A DNA stretch of 64,000 nucleotides from Mycteria americana (GCF_035582795.1 NC_134370.1:48347501-48411500), one strand, 5' to 3'; counted from the stretch's first letter, positions 24,303 to 39,300 are shown. Program-made: numbers and translations. The notes: a model not told the origin generated them from the sequence alone.

Positions 24303-27300
24303 GTGGGGGGTGAGGCGAGGGTGGGGTGGGGTGGGGTGGGGTGGGGGCTGGCTGCTTGGTTTTGCTGTAGCTGGCTCCAGTGGGCTCTAGGAGGCCGCCG
24401 TGTAGCAAGCAGTAATAAGTGAGGCCTTTGCAGCTATCTTTTTGCAAGTCCAGAGCTAATGCAGGAATCAGGAGAGATTTATGAGTTATTAATGTATTAT
24501 GCTTAATGAGTTGTTAATGTGAACACATCAATGATATGATAGTTAGTGGCCCACTTTTTTCTATTCCTTCCTTCAGTAGTGACCTGTGGCATTAAGAACT
24601 ATAGATCAAGTTGGAAGAGTCCAGATGGTTGTTTAAGGTGGTTAAATCTGTATATGGAGTTATAATTAGTAAAAATATCTGAAATGTGCCTTCTGTCTGT
24701 GGGAGTGGAGGGTAAGTTGCATTACTGAGAGGGAGATTATACACCTGACTTCCAGCACCAACCTTTGAAACCTTTTGTTTTGCACTAGAAATGGAAAATG
24801 TAGATTCTGTTCTTACAGGGCTAGATTTTTATTTTGTCTATCTTTTTAAAGGTTTTTGAATCAAATGAAGAATCAGGCCATCTTATCCTTACCATTGTTG
24901 TATCTGGCCATTTCTTTATTTCCCAAGGGCGAACAGTATTGGTAAGTTTCTCATGTATAAAGAACATTTCTCCATTCATGTTAGCATCAGTATTAACTCT
25001 GTTTCCCTTCTCAGCTTAACATATTCTCTCCTACTGAAAGGAAACTGCCAATTTTATTTTGCTCATGGAAATCCCTATGTGGTGCTTTCTCTCCATGTTT
25101 ATCAGAATAATACTAAATGCATTATTTCATACTGAGAAACAGTGTTTCTTCTGTGGTTCTAAAAATCTAGATTAAGACATAACACTAAATGCTGCTGATG
25201 TTGAAAGATATGTGGGGGTTTTTCATGATTCTTCTGCCTAAGAAAACAGAGAAAATACACTGTTAAGAAATAGATAAAAATATAACTATTACTCGCCATA
25301 AGATTTGCTGTATGATCCAGCTAGTTTCTTGTTAGTATTTTGGTTTTGATAATTTGGTTTATCAAAGGGTATGTTTTTTTCTATGTTGGATAATGTGATC
25401 TAACATACAACTTACTTACATTCATGGAGACAAAATAACAACTTCAAAGTTGTGTCAACTGATTGTCCTGTAGCCTGTCCTTAAGCATGACCAGCTACTA
25501 AACTGTAAAGATTTCACAATGACACCAACGAGGTTAACAGAAGCAGTCTATCTAGAAGGAGTTGGTTTGATGCTCATGACAGAGAAGGCCTGTGCTGGAA
25601 AGTGGAATCAAGTGTGTTCAGTGCATATTGCCGATAGTCAGTGATGATAAGAAGTAGGAATTGGCTGATAAATATATTAGAAAGCTATTACAAGCCACTG
25701 GAAGATGCTGCAGTATTAAGATAACAAAGACCTTTTTTAATACAGAATATGTAAGAGTATGTTGTAGCTTTAAATATAGATAAGCTTATAAATTAGTTTT
25801 TGCTGTGCCTCTTAAAAGGTCTTAAACTTACAGAAATATCTTGTAAGTATAGGGGGAGAACTAAGGATACCCTTGATTTCTCCCCCCCGCCCCCCCCGGC
25901 CTGTGAGTGTGTTAACAGTATTGAATAGATAATGAATGAGCTAACAGAGAGCTGTCAGTCTGGATACCCCTCATATAAGACATGGTATTTGGCTCACATA
26001 TTTAGTGAGGAGAAGTTGAATGTTCTTGGACAAGGTAAAAATGGAAGATGGAAAGTATTTCAGCGGTTGCATTGAATAAGAAAAAGGGATGGAGTAATTG
26101 AAAGTCCAGGTAGTTAAAAGAAATGCAACTGAAATGAGACTTGCTGCTATCTCTTGCCAAATTCTGCTTGGAATGAATTGGTACAGAATGCACCTCGCTG
26201 GGGCTGGTCCTGTTTTCAGTATTGCGATCAGACGGCTTTAACTGTTTAGTAACTAGTAGACTGACATTACTGTGTAGAATGTCCTTGAAATAACCATATA
26301 AAGGCTAACTGAAAGTAAGTTTTAATAACTAACTAAAGAGCAAAAAGGGCACAGACAAAAGCTGTAGCCCTTCAAAGACTGTGTCTGGCAAAGACTGAAT
26401 CTGGCAAGTAAAAATGGGCAGATAAGTGTGCTGTCGTAAGGGATGAGTGCGGGAAGTATAAGAAAAGCTTTATAAAGACTTGGCTGAGAAAAGCACTTTC
26501 TTGCACCTCTTGGGTTTAGTGGCTAGTGAAGCTTTCAGGCAGCTGCCTTGCTTGAAATGCCAGATGAGGAATTTTTGAGATCTATCAGGTCTGTTTCAGC
26601 TTCTAAGAGACACTAAGATATTGCAGTAATGATCACAGCCTAAGAATAGTGCAGAACAGAGGTGGAACAGACATGCTTGGTAAATGTGACCAATATCTAA
26701 TATTGAGAGTTTAAAAGAAAAAAGTTGTTTGTTTGTTTTTTAAAAAGATTTACTCTGGCAATGCTTCTATACCAACCTTAAGGCCAACACCAACAACATT
26801 TTATTAAGTGTTAGAGAAAAGGTATACAAAACTGGTGTCGTATGCATTTTAAAACCTGACTGTCAATTTCTTTGAGTGCACTTCTTCAAGCACATGTAGT
26901 TGCAGGTGTGTTCTGCGCATACAGAACTAAACTAGTGTGAAGTGCACTGGTACAACATGCCTTATGCCTATTTATATTTCTTGGAGATTGGAGCAGTTGT
27001 AGTCCTCCCACTGTTCCTCTTACACATACTTGACTCGCTGAAAAACCTAGCAAATAAGCTAGCAAATACCCAATCTGCTAGTTCTGAACATGGGCGGGTG
27101 TCTTCTGAACTATGGTAGGTTTCCTTTTTACAAGGGATTTGGTGCAGCACATTTGGCTTTGCTTTACTGCTTAGGCTTGTTCCTTAAGCACATGCCCTCC
27201 CAGAAATGCGTCCCATTTCCCAACACTATGCAAGACTGATATGCAGTGATAAAATTCTTCTTCCTGGGACAATACCAATCTACACATATCTTTTCAGGCT

Positions 27301-30300
27301 TTGAAAAACAGTCTGTGGAATCTCTTTAGTAAAACAGTCAGTATCATCAAACAGAAAGGTGATGCACAGGGATTGCCCTGAAAAAGACAGCACAAGCAAT
27401 GATGCTGTTGGCCAATAGCTGATAACAGCATTGATATCAAAGTGCGTATGACCATTACTGGATCTCTGAATGGTTTTCTTCAATTAGCAGGCAGGGACAC
27501 TAGAAACTCAGTATCATTGTCCAAGGACAGTTTACACCATGGTCTTTGGACAGAAGTCTTCTAAGACCTGTTGACAACAGGATCTGGAGCAGCTTACAAT
27601 GCAGTAGACTCAAAGCTAGCCAGAACTGCACAGGCCACAGGTGAAAGTTTGCAAACTCCTTATTGAGATGCCATACAACAAAAAAGTTGCAATACTGTGC
27701 AGTCTATGTTATTGCTGTAGAAATAATCAGACTGTAGAAATGGTTACTCTCACTGGTTCTATCTCCCTCTAGTCTCCCAGCTTTCAGGAGCTGTCAGAAA
27801 CCTGTCACAATATTTAAACAGGTTTTGCATGACTAAGTACAAATAATTCTTTTGAATCTGTCACAGACCAAATCCTCTCACTGGGGGTCCATTATAATGG
27901 ACATTTTGTCACAGACAATAATGTGAAAGTTTCTGCTCCAGAGGGAATGTATCAAGTTTGATAGAATGCTGCAATCGTTGGAATGATTCAGCTTGTGTTT
28001 TTACATGTACGTTCATTTCTACTTGCTGGTCTGGGCTACTGAGTATTTCCTTTTTATTGCCAAGGTGTTCTTCAACACATACGTGCTTGCCTTACTCACT
28101 TGCATTGAAATTCCCACTGAGGTACTCGCATAACTGTTTCTTGCTATGTAGTAACTGCATCCTTTAAGTTGTTGATGTCTAATCTTTTGATCTATCTTCT
28201 AATCCCTACTTCTCAGATCTTTTGATGTACTACAGACTCCTGGTTTTGAAGGAACTGGATAACAATTATTGTAGCTTTGTACCTTGTTCCTCTGCATAGG
28301 AACACAAGTTAGGCACAAGATCTGTGTCACAGGGACACTGTTTCCTTTTCAACTTGAATAACTGTATTGTATTTTTGTAAAACTGCTGTGGATGAATAAT
28401 AAAGGGATTTTTTCCCCTCTAACAGTAATCCAAGAATGAACTGAACTGCTAACTAAATCCAAGAATTCATTCAGTGGTGAATGTTCCTAACTTTTTTTTT
28501 TTGACTGTAGCAGTAATGATAGAGCAGGAACCCTTGCCCCACTCCAAGAATTTTAACATGATCATCCTAGGTAATAGTTTTTGTTTTTTGTTTTTTTTTT
28601 TTTTAAAAAGTTTTCGTCCAGCGTCTGTAACAAAGAAAACTTATTAATTGGATGCTTTTAAAATGGGTAATATGGTAATGTGATATATTCTTATCTCTTC
28701 TGGCTTAAAATTGGGATAGAATGTAGTAAAATCACTGCATTAATAGATGCAAACTATCTTGGTTTGTACCTTCTATTTTCTGTAGGAAGATAAAAGTCAG
28801 AGTGCATGTGTTCTTCAGTGGTGTGTACATTTTACAAAAGCCATAATGAACCTTTTTAGCTGCCAGCAAGGTCTGTGTTATGCTGATAATACTGTGGGTG
28901 GATGCTTTTTAAAAAGTCCAGCAAAAAAATCAAAGTCACATACTGAAAAGTATGAACTTCCAGACTTCGGCTGTTTTGTATTTCACATAGAACTTTTCTT
29001 TGTTCATTCTTCTGCAGTGAACAGTGATGTTAACTGAACTAATGCTTGCCTGAACATGATGCTGATCAGCTTCATAGTTAGGTTTTCCACTAAACTAATG
29101 GCGGTTGGCCAACATGCTAGTGGTAGCTCCCAATGTTTGCTCTCTTAGTGAGTGTGGGCCCTACAAATACCTTTTTGGGATGAAGGCATATTTTGTTGTG
29201 TTGCTTAGTGATTCTTTCATCAAACTTTTTCATGTCAAGTGATTATTTATGAAATACTAAAATACATAAACTATTTTCCGTAACATACTCTCCTGTCAGT
29301 GTGAAAACAAGAGATAGCTTTTGTGTAAATGATTTACTTAGTGAATCCTCTTCTTTGGTGTCTACCTTTCATCTACATACAACTTTCACTACAAGTCCAT
29401 TGGCACAAAACTGAGGTTGTGTAGAAATGTAAATCTTTTATTTCATTGATGGTTGGATTAACATGATCCATTCTAGGAAGAATATTCAAGTGTTCCTGAC
29501 TTGATATAAAAATATTTTCTCTATAATGGATGTATTTATGTATTCTCTTAGTCCTTTTTATTTTCTTAAAGCAGGAGTGTTAAGAAACCTTTTCTTTTTC
29601 TTAAAGAATTCTAGCTGTTTAGAGCCAAGTGAGACTATGACTCTTCTATGATGCATTTGTAAGAAGAACATTTATAAAATTCTAATAAAATATTCACATA
29701 TCCTAACAACTGAATTTTTTTTAATACATACAGTAGACTACAGAATTATTTTAATGAACAATAAAACAGTAGAACATTTAATGAATTCCCTTCTAGCAGT
29801 CTTTTCACTAAAGGAAGTTGAAATACTATTTTCTTGCCAAAAAGAATGCTACAATGTATGCACTGAGTCTCAGCACTTCTAAACTAGGCAGATTAGTAAA
29901 TACCTTGTGCTGTGTACACTGCTATGTGGTAAGGTGCCATAGGTTTGAAACAATTGATTACAGTATCTGAGAATGCTCCAGAACCCATCAATAAAGTACT
30001 TCCATGCTATTATAACAAATAATTGTGGACATGTTCAATATTTCCATCAGTTGCTCAAAGAAAACAAATTATTTTAATGCGTAAACTTTTGGGGAATGGG
30101 TATGCATTCAAGATGACTTTAAACATGCTTTAATGACACTGCCAGAGACATACTTGAAGCTATCTCAACAAGGAAACAACTGCTTTCCTTTTAAAATACA
30201 ATCTAATTCTTGTGATCAGCCAAATCGAATTAAGAGGAGGGTAAATGGAACTTCAGAGCGTGGAACATAAAAATCCTTAAGGGGTAATGCAAATCAAAGG

Positions 30301-33300
30301 GTGGTTTGGTTTGGGTTGTTGTTGTTGGGTTTTTTTGGTTGTTTTTTAAACAACGTTATTCCTTTGGAATTAAATTACATAACATTTTTAGAACCTGTTT
30401 TTGCTGCAGTATTGCCTAACGGACTGCATATTTTGAGGTGAAAAATCTCATTCTTGCATACTGTAGATGATGAAATTTTAACAGGAATATCTCAAATGCA
30501 TCTCTGTCAATTTCTGGCCATACTTTCAAGATACATCATGTTCTGTTTACCACAACTCTATTTCCTTTCCCTCCTTTGAATCAGCACATCATGAAAATTA
30601 TATTTTGGTGTTTTACTCAATGCAATTAATTCCGGTGCTAGAATTCTTAATATCCTACAAATTAAACAAATTGAAATTGTGAAGAGGACTTATTTAATAG
30701 GATAAAATTAATCCAGAGTAATTGATTTGTGACCTGATCTTTTAAAGTGTACACTAAATGTCCTTAGTGCCCTCCTGGTCCCCTCATGATTTCTAATAAG
30801 CTAACAGTGCTTAAGATACAGTAGATTCTAACCTCATTAATTAGGCAAGCATTCAGCAGACATTCTGATGTTCTTGATGCTGTCTTTGCAGTGCCTGAAA
30901 CTTAAGCACTGAATTTTTGAGATGATATTCACAACAGTGCCTTGGGTAGATGAAAGTCCCTGTGCAATAAATGAGGACATTTGATGGAAACCTAGGGAAG
31001 TGAGCAGGTTGCTAATGCTGCTTAGTGGTAGTACATTGCAAAGCTATGGAAGGTTGTGTTTTTATTAAAGGTCCTATGATTGCTATTTGAAAGAGCAGAA
31101 GGAATCTTAGTTTTATTGACTTATTCAGTACCACAATCGTAGTTCAAAAACTTCAATTTTAGTTTATTTCATCATGTGTTGTTGACATGATTGTTTTGGA
31201 CAAGCTGAATATCTTTCTGCATTAGCTTCCCCAGTTATGTTTGATATAATGATACATTCCTGTTGTATAATGATTATGTATTGGTGATTGGCAGCAGTAA
31301 AGAGTTTTAAGGGGTTCTGATCTTTACTTTTCTTTTGCCTGAATTCTTCTAAACCCAACTATTAGAATAGTTTTTAAACAGTAGTGATGTCTATTAATGA
31401 AATGTATTTACCCTAAAGTTAGAGTTTAACATATGGTATTGATCTAGGGAAGTATTTTGTATCAGGAATTAAAGAAGAAATTGCTTAACTTGACTTATTA
31501 ATGGGATGCTCTGAAGAGCTTTAGCCAGCTAAACGCAGAAGCATCCAGTTCACCTCTCTAAGTCCCTGGTCACGTGTCACTGTTCTAAAGTGTAGTTTAG
31601 GAAAAAAAATGTTAGGCTCTCACTATGAAATATCAAGGTTTGTCCTGAGTTGGGGGCTTATCTTTGCTATTCACTCCTTCAAGGGGCTGTAGGTACCCAT
31701 GTGGGGGAACTCTTTCTAGAAAGCTGACACCTGGCAGCACATGTTCCTGCACCCAACACTGCACTTTGGCAAGACATTCATTGGTTGCTGAGTCCCCTGG
31801 GCATGGTTGTCTCAAGGGTGGCTGCATGTGTCCTGCATTTTGCTACTTCATTTAGCTTTCCTGCCTCTGTAGAGACAGAGCGCTCTGTTTAATGAGTTCA
31901 ACCCTGATGTGTTCTTTTCCACAATCAAACAAGCTTAATAGCAAGATTTAAGATCTGGCTTCTAAGAGACTGGGGGTAAAAAAAAAAATTGCATGCAAAA
32001 AGATAATGCAGAGCTTAACATCCTTTTATTCCTTATTCCACTTAGCTTGCTGTCTGTCTGCCTTGCGGTTGGTTTTTTTTTTTTTTGGCCTTTCACCTCT
32101 TTCCACTTCTATATTCTGCAGATCTGTTTGAGACGGCTAATGCTCACACTAAGATCTAAGTTACATACAGCACATGGTTTCTGCTGTGCTCTTACCTTCC
32201 CAACGATCCTATACACAACACATTTGGATAACTAACATGTAGCATGGAAATTTTTTGCAGGGACAACTTTCTGCTTCCCCCACTCTACAAATTGTCATGT
32301 TTGGGGATTTTTTTTTGTCATGCCAACACTCCTACTCTTGAGTCAGCTTTCAAGATAGCTCATACTGCAGGAATAAAAAATGGTTTTGGCCTTATTTAGA
32401 TCTTGAAGAAAGATACAAGTAAGGAAAATTTCTACTTTTAGGTAATAATGAAGATTTGATTAGAATTATGTTCCAAGTTTAATTTTTACAACTTCTAAGT
32501 TTAAGCTGGAATTACATTTTTATTCTACGGTCATTAATGAAAGGAAGACTTCCTTTTTTTATAGAATAAGCAGTTTTCTAATTTAAAAAGTGTAAAATGG
32601 CAACTCACATTCTTTTTTGGGAAGGCAATGAGTTAAAAATCGGTATTTTTCAGATATATGCAAGCATTTGATTTATAAACTATATGTCAAGTTTCAAGCA
32701 AACACTTGTGAACAACATGTTTTTCCAATTTTACTTACTTTTCTGAAAGCATCTCAGTTTTGCCTCTGTTTTAGTGTTCAGTATAATATTCAAACATCAT
32801 TTACAAGCTTTTACAGACTGTATGCTCTCACATCCTTATTCAAGGAATTGGATTAAGGAACTTTTACAGGTGCCTGCCTCCCTGGAAACTGAGCATGGCC
32901 TTTGCAAGTAGAAGATTGCTCTGTTTTCTGGGGAGTTATGTACCATGGTGCTGCCCAGCCTGAATCAGAATGGTGCAAGCGGGATGTTGTCTGAGGCCTT
33001 TAGCTTTTCTCTTCTGCCGTTTTGCTTCAGTTATCAGACAGGACCACTCTGGCAGCTATGCACTGGGCTATTAATTAATACAATAAAATTCCTTTGATCT
33101 CATGCTGAACTCATAATTTCTTGCAAATGCACGTTCCCAGTCTGTGGGATACCCAGCTGACTCCTTAATCCATTATGTTATACAATGCATACATTCATTC
33201 TGAACTGTGAACTCTGAGAACAAACTGTTTTATTTGCATTTCATGAGCCTATTATAAGTGGCAGCCAAAACTGGCAAATGTGTGTCTTTGCGTGTGGCAT

Positions 33301-36300
33301 TCTGGCTTTTTGTTTGTCTTTTTTAATATTGGTTGTAATTTAAGGGCAGAGTATATAATGTTTGTGGCAAAAAGAAAGTTTTTCTTCCTAAGCTATTGTT
33401 TCCGCATAGTTCAGTTTCATTTGAAAATATCTGTCTCAGTTTGGATTTACGCATTCATAAGTGATGTAAGCCAGCATAGCTGAACTGTCACACAGATAGC
33501 ATTTCTTAAATATATATTAATTTTTAGATAAGATAGGGCTGTCTAAAGGCCTTGCAACCTAACATAAAACAGATAATCTGTTCCTGTGTTCCTATGTTGC
33601 TAAGCACCACAGGGTTTCTAGATGATACAATAATAAAAATATTCATAAATAATATGCAATGCCTTCCAACATAGATCATAGACCTCATTATCCAGCAGCT
33701 TTTTGAATGCTGAAATGTAAAAACAGAACAAAAGTATTTCCCAATTAATGATGGACAAGATGGTTGTAAGGCTAGACCAGCATTATTGGCTTCTCTGCCT
33801 CATGTAAGGTGTAGTCACGTCTTGCCTGCTTCCAAAATACTTCAGAAATGTCTTGCTTTGTTTTCTGCTTGAGCTTACTTCTTCTCAGGGTCCTCCCTCC
33901 GAGAGACTTAGATTTTTGTCAGAGATGCATGAAACTGTTTTCCTTTAATACAGTGTTCTTACAAGTATGATCCTGGAGAATGACATAAGGAGTATAGGCA
34001 TGATTGGAGGTTAATGATCCAACTTAGAAAAGCGCTGCTATTTAGATCTTCAAATTGTAAACGTTTGAGGTCTTATGTTCCTGCCCAGTTCTAGGTTGCC
34101 TTTTTGTCTATATTCCTGATTAATCTTATACTGCCATCTGTCTTTGCTCGTGCCCAATACTGCTCAGTAATACCCAACTCTGAATGTAAAGCAGTTATGG
34201 ATGATGCCTGCTCAAGGGGAACAGTGACCACACCTGCTTTGTTCTCTGTATTTCTGTCAGTGTGGTGGCAGCAGTCTGGAGGGTCTACTACTATAATCTA
34301 TAGTCCATTTGTTTATAAGTTTAACTGAAGAATAAAGCAGAAAGTATTTCCTTTCCTCCTGCACCTTTGGTTGATTGTATTTTGCCAAGCAGAAACCAAT
34401 AACTAAGAATAGCTAAACCAAATAGGAAAACTCAGTGAGGTACTTGAGCAATATGACAGAGCTGATTTGGCACAAGCAAGCCACCTGAAAAAGGAGAGGG
34501 AATGGCAATCTATATATTGCCATGCCGTTTCCAGGATCTACCCCGTACCTAGCTCCTACATGTTGGCAGAGATCCTCTTGACTTTAAGTTGATGGCACAA
34601 GGGACCGATTTATTGTGGTCCTCCTTCTTGTTGCTCTGAATTAATTTACCTAACTTCATACGCAGATTCGTAACTATTTCATTGTTGACAAGAGAGAATT
34701 GTCATTGTTAAGAAGAATCTTATTTTGTCTTAATTCAGGCAGCCTCAAATACAGTCTATGCTGAGGTAACATGGGAAAGCCATGAGGAACATAACAGAAC
34801 TTCTTAACGTGGTGCAAAATGGGGCTTATTTGCTGTCTAATTAGAACTGAGGAAAATCTAGAGCATCCTGACTGTAAAGACAATTACTGATGTAAACAAT
34901 TTAACAATGGAGTTCAGTCTAAGTAGTTCTGCAGATCTGAGTTTGTCTAAAACATTCCCTCTCCTTTTTCAGGTAGCTTGCTTGTGCCAAATCAGCTCTG
35001 TCATATTGCTCAAGTACCTCACTGGGTTTTCCTATTTGGTTTAGCTATTCTTAGTTATTTGTTTCTGCTTGGCAAAATACAATCAACCAAAGGTGCAGGA
35101 GGAAAGGAAATACTTTCTGCTTTGTTCTTCAGTTAATTAAACTTGAAGTAAATTAAATTTCAGTTAATTTTTTGGTTTGGAGTTGAATAATTAGGACTAT
35201 ATAAATAATGTTTTTTTTCCAGCATTCTTTACCTCAGAAACAGGACATATAAAAGGATGACAACCTGGGAAACATCAATAAAATAGTTGGTAGGAAAGTT
35301 AAACATTGGCTGCCTTTTATGATTTCTTTGAAAACAGTTACTATTTTAAGGAGACGACATTTGTTCTACCTATGTCCTACAGTGAAATGAAAAACACTAT
35401 AAAAATAGACTTAATATGGGAACAGCTATATTTAAATAAACACAGTTGGTGTGTATCAAAACCAGTAACTATTTGAAATGAACAGAGTAAGCACAAATGG
35501 CCACAAGTTAAAGTGGCCTAGTGAAAGAATTGCTTCACTAACAGCATTTTGGGGCTTGGTAGAGGAATCGGAGGAAGACCAAGTGGCAGTGGGGAAATTC
35601 CCTATGGCAGTAAGCATGTAAGCACAAGCAGCTGTCATGCTCCAACACAATTTCCTAGGCTGGTTGGTTGTCCAGGACTCAGCCTGGCTGCTTATCCAGA
35701 GTGAGGAGTTCTGAACTGGCCAGTGTCTTTTGAGAAGGTATGGATATTCCCCTCAATATAAGTTAAAAGATGTTCAACATTTATGGCTTTAAATGAGGGA
35801 ATTAAGTTCTTGTGCTGATACTGAACTGACCTTTAGTTTGTGTTTATTTCACAAAAATAAATATAAATGCACTTGGTCTACTGCATTCCAAACAGTGAGA
35901 ACATTTACTTTCAGATTACTTGTATAAACATCAAGAATATACCCTTTCTGGAAGGGACAGTTTAAAATATTTTTTTTCTGCTTTATATGTTCTAGTTCTA
36001 CATATCCTATTTTCTCTCTGTTCTGACTTGAGAGCCTATCCCCTGCCCTATTCAAACTCTTCCGCACTATGTGTGTTTTCTGCCACCAGGTGTTTCCCTT
36101 CTTGAATGCACTGTCGGTTGTACCTTAGTCCTCCTAACTTCAGTTGTTTTCCTTGCTTGCTTCCTTAGTGGGTCCCTTCTAGCAACTATGGCAGCATGAG
36201 CACAGCACAAGCTGATAAGCATCATAGATAGATGTCAATCCACGTCTCCTCTAAAGTACTTCTCATGTACACAAAACGAATCTGCATTTTTGTATTTTGT

Positions 36301-39300
36301 ACAGCCATGTACTAAGACCTCTTTGCAAAGTGCATGCACAATTAATGCCGATTTTTTCTGCTGCTGCAGATGCTGCAATTTCCATGATGTTGGCATGACT
36401 GAAATTCTTGACTTTTGACATGCAATTCTGCACAGCAGAAAGTTTAGCTTAACTTGCTGACGCTTTTCCATTTTCAGCATTAAACAGTATTTTGAGGCCA
36501 AACTCTGCACAGCCATGAATGTCCTTAGCCAAATTTGAAAGTAATATATTCTACAGTGCAATTGAAAATATGATGTCTGAAGTGCTACTGATTATTCTAG
36601 AAGTGTTCTACCAGTGCTGCGCTCTTTTCTTAGCCTACTAATCTAATCTCATTCCTCAGGCATTCTTCTCAGTATCTTCTCCCCCCCCCCCCCCCCCCGC
36701 CCCAACTTTAATGTCCATATACCAAACTCTTATTGGGCAGGTCTATCAAAAGAGGCTAAAACTGCACCCCCCAAAGCCAGGGGTGCTAAAATGCCAGGTG
36801 TACAGAGGAGTAAGGAGTATTTCACAAGCTTCCTTTACTGTGTTGGGCATAAATTCAGACTACATGACAAACTGACCTGCTTCAGAGACTTGCTACTATT
36901 TGACACCAGCGGGGATTTTGTCTGTATGTGGAAGGAGGGTACCCTCAGCGTGCTAGACACAGCCTTCTGCTCCACTGCTTCAGCAGTCTAACTGCATCAT
37001 GTAGTGTGGCTGGAGAACACTGATTTACCAAAAAAGATGCTCTTTTCTGTTGCAAGGTCTATCATTTGCAGTTTGTCCCTCTTAAGATCCAGATTCCTTT
37101 ACTAATTCCTGTAAGAGCAGAGGATAGCTTGGTACTTCCCATCAGTCACAAAGTGAGGTTTTCCTATTTTGACCTTGAGGCCTTTCACACCTTAGCAAGT
37201 CCTACCTTGAGACATTGTGAGAGTGTTCAGCACAAACAGACACGCTGCAAGTGACTGGCCTGTCTTACCTGCTGTCAGCACCTGTTTTTACAGCGCAGAG
37301 GGAAATTCTCTTCTCCCTCTGACCCCAAATCTTTTGGGAATGATACTTGCATGCTGTCTTACATTCTGGAGTCTATCATAGTAGGTGTCTGATCAGCTGT
37401 GTGTCTGTGATCCAGTTTGCCTTTGGTTCAGTTTTTCAGTGCTTGCTAGACATTCCTTGTAAAAGTTCAGTTAAAAATCTACATGCAATTGCTGCATGAG
37501 ACTATAAAGCCAGTGCCAGCACATTAAAAGAGCAGTGTTTCACTGAGGTGACTTCTGGTACCAAAATAGAATGGCAGATGGTTTCCCAGCCTGGACCTGC
37601 ATAAGACAGATAGTAACTCTGGCAAAAACACTGCTGGCAGTCCAGGATGGACATGACTTGTTGTTCTTGACCCTTAGGACATCTATGAAAAGCAGCCTGT
37701 GTGAAAAGCCATGGTCATTGAAAGCATTATGAGTTCAGATAAAACAGGTAGGTAATTTCCTCCCTGCCCTTAAATTTGTTTGGGTTTTTTTTTTCCTGCT
37801 AAACTTTGGTAACTAATGACTATGTGGCAGTCTGAGGAGTACCTTGGGAGACACACTCCATTGCCTTGCAATTTTTATATGATGTTTTCAGCTTCCTGGG
37901 GGTATTTTTACAGAATGCTGAGCAGTCTGTCTTGTTTGAAGAGACTGACAGTTAATGCAACTGGAGTATAAAAACATCTTTATCAAGTTATCAAAGCTGC
38001 TTCTTGTTTACCTGAATTCCATCTGGAGAAAATACCTCTCTGAGCCCTAGATAAACCAACTGTTGTCCCATTCTTCAGGTTTGCCTGCCCTCTGCTGCCC
38101 TCTTGGGCAACTTCATGGGATGTGGAAGAATTTACAGTGCTCTGTTGCAGCTGTTTTATTACGCATTTCATGGAGACTTTTGTAACATGCACAAATACAA
38201 ATGTAAAATATATATGGAAATTAGAATGTACCTTGACATAGTGCTGGTACTGGATCTACAGATTCAGATTTAATTCCTAGTGTGGTAAAAATTACATATT
38301 GGCAATTGTTTGACAGATACAAAAGTTGCATGTATGCACGTGACTAATCTTCATTAGGGATTAAATTGCATCACATAACTTAAGTGTGTACTTCTGAGTG
38401 TTGCATGTTTGCTGTGCAAGTAGTTTGCATTCTGCTTTATTTCAGGAAGGCTTTTCATTAATTGATTCTCACAAATGGCTAGAGATAGTAAGAAGAGCAG
38501 ACTGCCTGCTGCTTCGTGCACAGTCAAAGGTAAGTTGAGTTGCTTTTAATATTTCTAATAGCTAACACAGTTCTGTATAAAACTTCTATATATATAAAAT
38601 ATAAAATTTCTTCTAATATAAAATTTATCCAATTAATATTGGATAAATTAAACCAGAAGTTCTGAGATACTGTAATTTGTCTATATGAATTAAAAGTGTG
38701 GGTTTTTTTCTCCAGATATTAAACAAGAATGGATTGAATCATCTTAATGTCTTTTGGAACTGCTAATATTCAGGTCTTTTAGACTGCTTTCTGGGAGTTA
38801 GCTACTAAAACAGCTAGACCAGTATTTATTTTAGAATCTATCTGCCATGGCTAACAATTAAAAAGATGGAGCAATTCTCTTACACATACAGAAGCATGCT
38901 ACTGAAGAGTCATACCTCACTTTAGCAAAAAAGGTATCTAAACAAACAATTATTTAGCCATTTTGTGGCCCCTGACACCTGGCCTGGTAGTGGCAGGCTG
39001 GTGATTCAGGCATTTGGTATTCAAGGCAATGAAAGGGACCTAAGTTTCTGGTCTTCCCCTCAGATCTCATGGAAAGCAGTTGGTTAGCCTTTAAGTAATT
39101 AAACAGCACTTGCTTGTTACCAACTTATGGATAAATCTCAGTTTTCTTGGCTCTTGAATGAACTGAGAAATTTCTTATTCATCTACACTGAGCACTCACC
39201 AGGTTTTTCAGAAACAAAACCCTTTTCAAAATGAAAAGAGCTCTCCCTTCTCCCTGATAGTTTCTAGGCTTTGTTGTTTCAGCAGAAACAGCTGCCTTTA

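Larger units (their letters stand above)
23600..24350 (+). promoter_or_regulatory. CpG island spanning the REC114 promoter and exon 1
   Basis: CpG dinucleotides, rare elsewhere in the window, become dense here (for example the GCGCGCGCGGCCGCGCGC run at 23,944-23,961). The island covers the upstream region, the first coding exon of REC114 and the start of intron 1. There is no TATA box at a suitable place. It contains a YY1-like site, three inverted CCAAT boxes and an E2F-like site, listed separately. The transcription start is not determined from sequence; it should lie shortly upstream of 24,129. Long GC-driven open frames on both strands here are most likely composition artefacts. Confidence 0.8.
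24942..38445 (+). other. REC114: REC114 intron 2 (13.5 kb)
   Basis: A long AT-rich intron without convincing exons on either strand. Notable content is a C/G homopolymer patch at 25,881-25,899, an 18-base C run at 36,681-36,698 and the large inverted repeat at 34,317-35,144. The longest open frame (minus strand, 36,235-36,561, 108 codons) has no family signature that I recognise. Confidence 0.75.

Noticed and set aside
36235-36561. 108-codon minus-strand open frame in REC114 intron 2
   Set aside because: No domain or family pattern that I recognise, no splice or promoter context, and a competing frame reads about equally well; best explained as chance.
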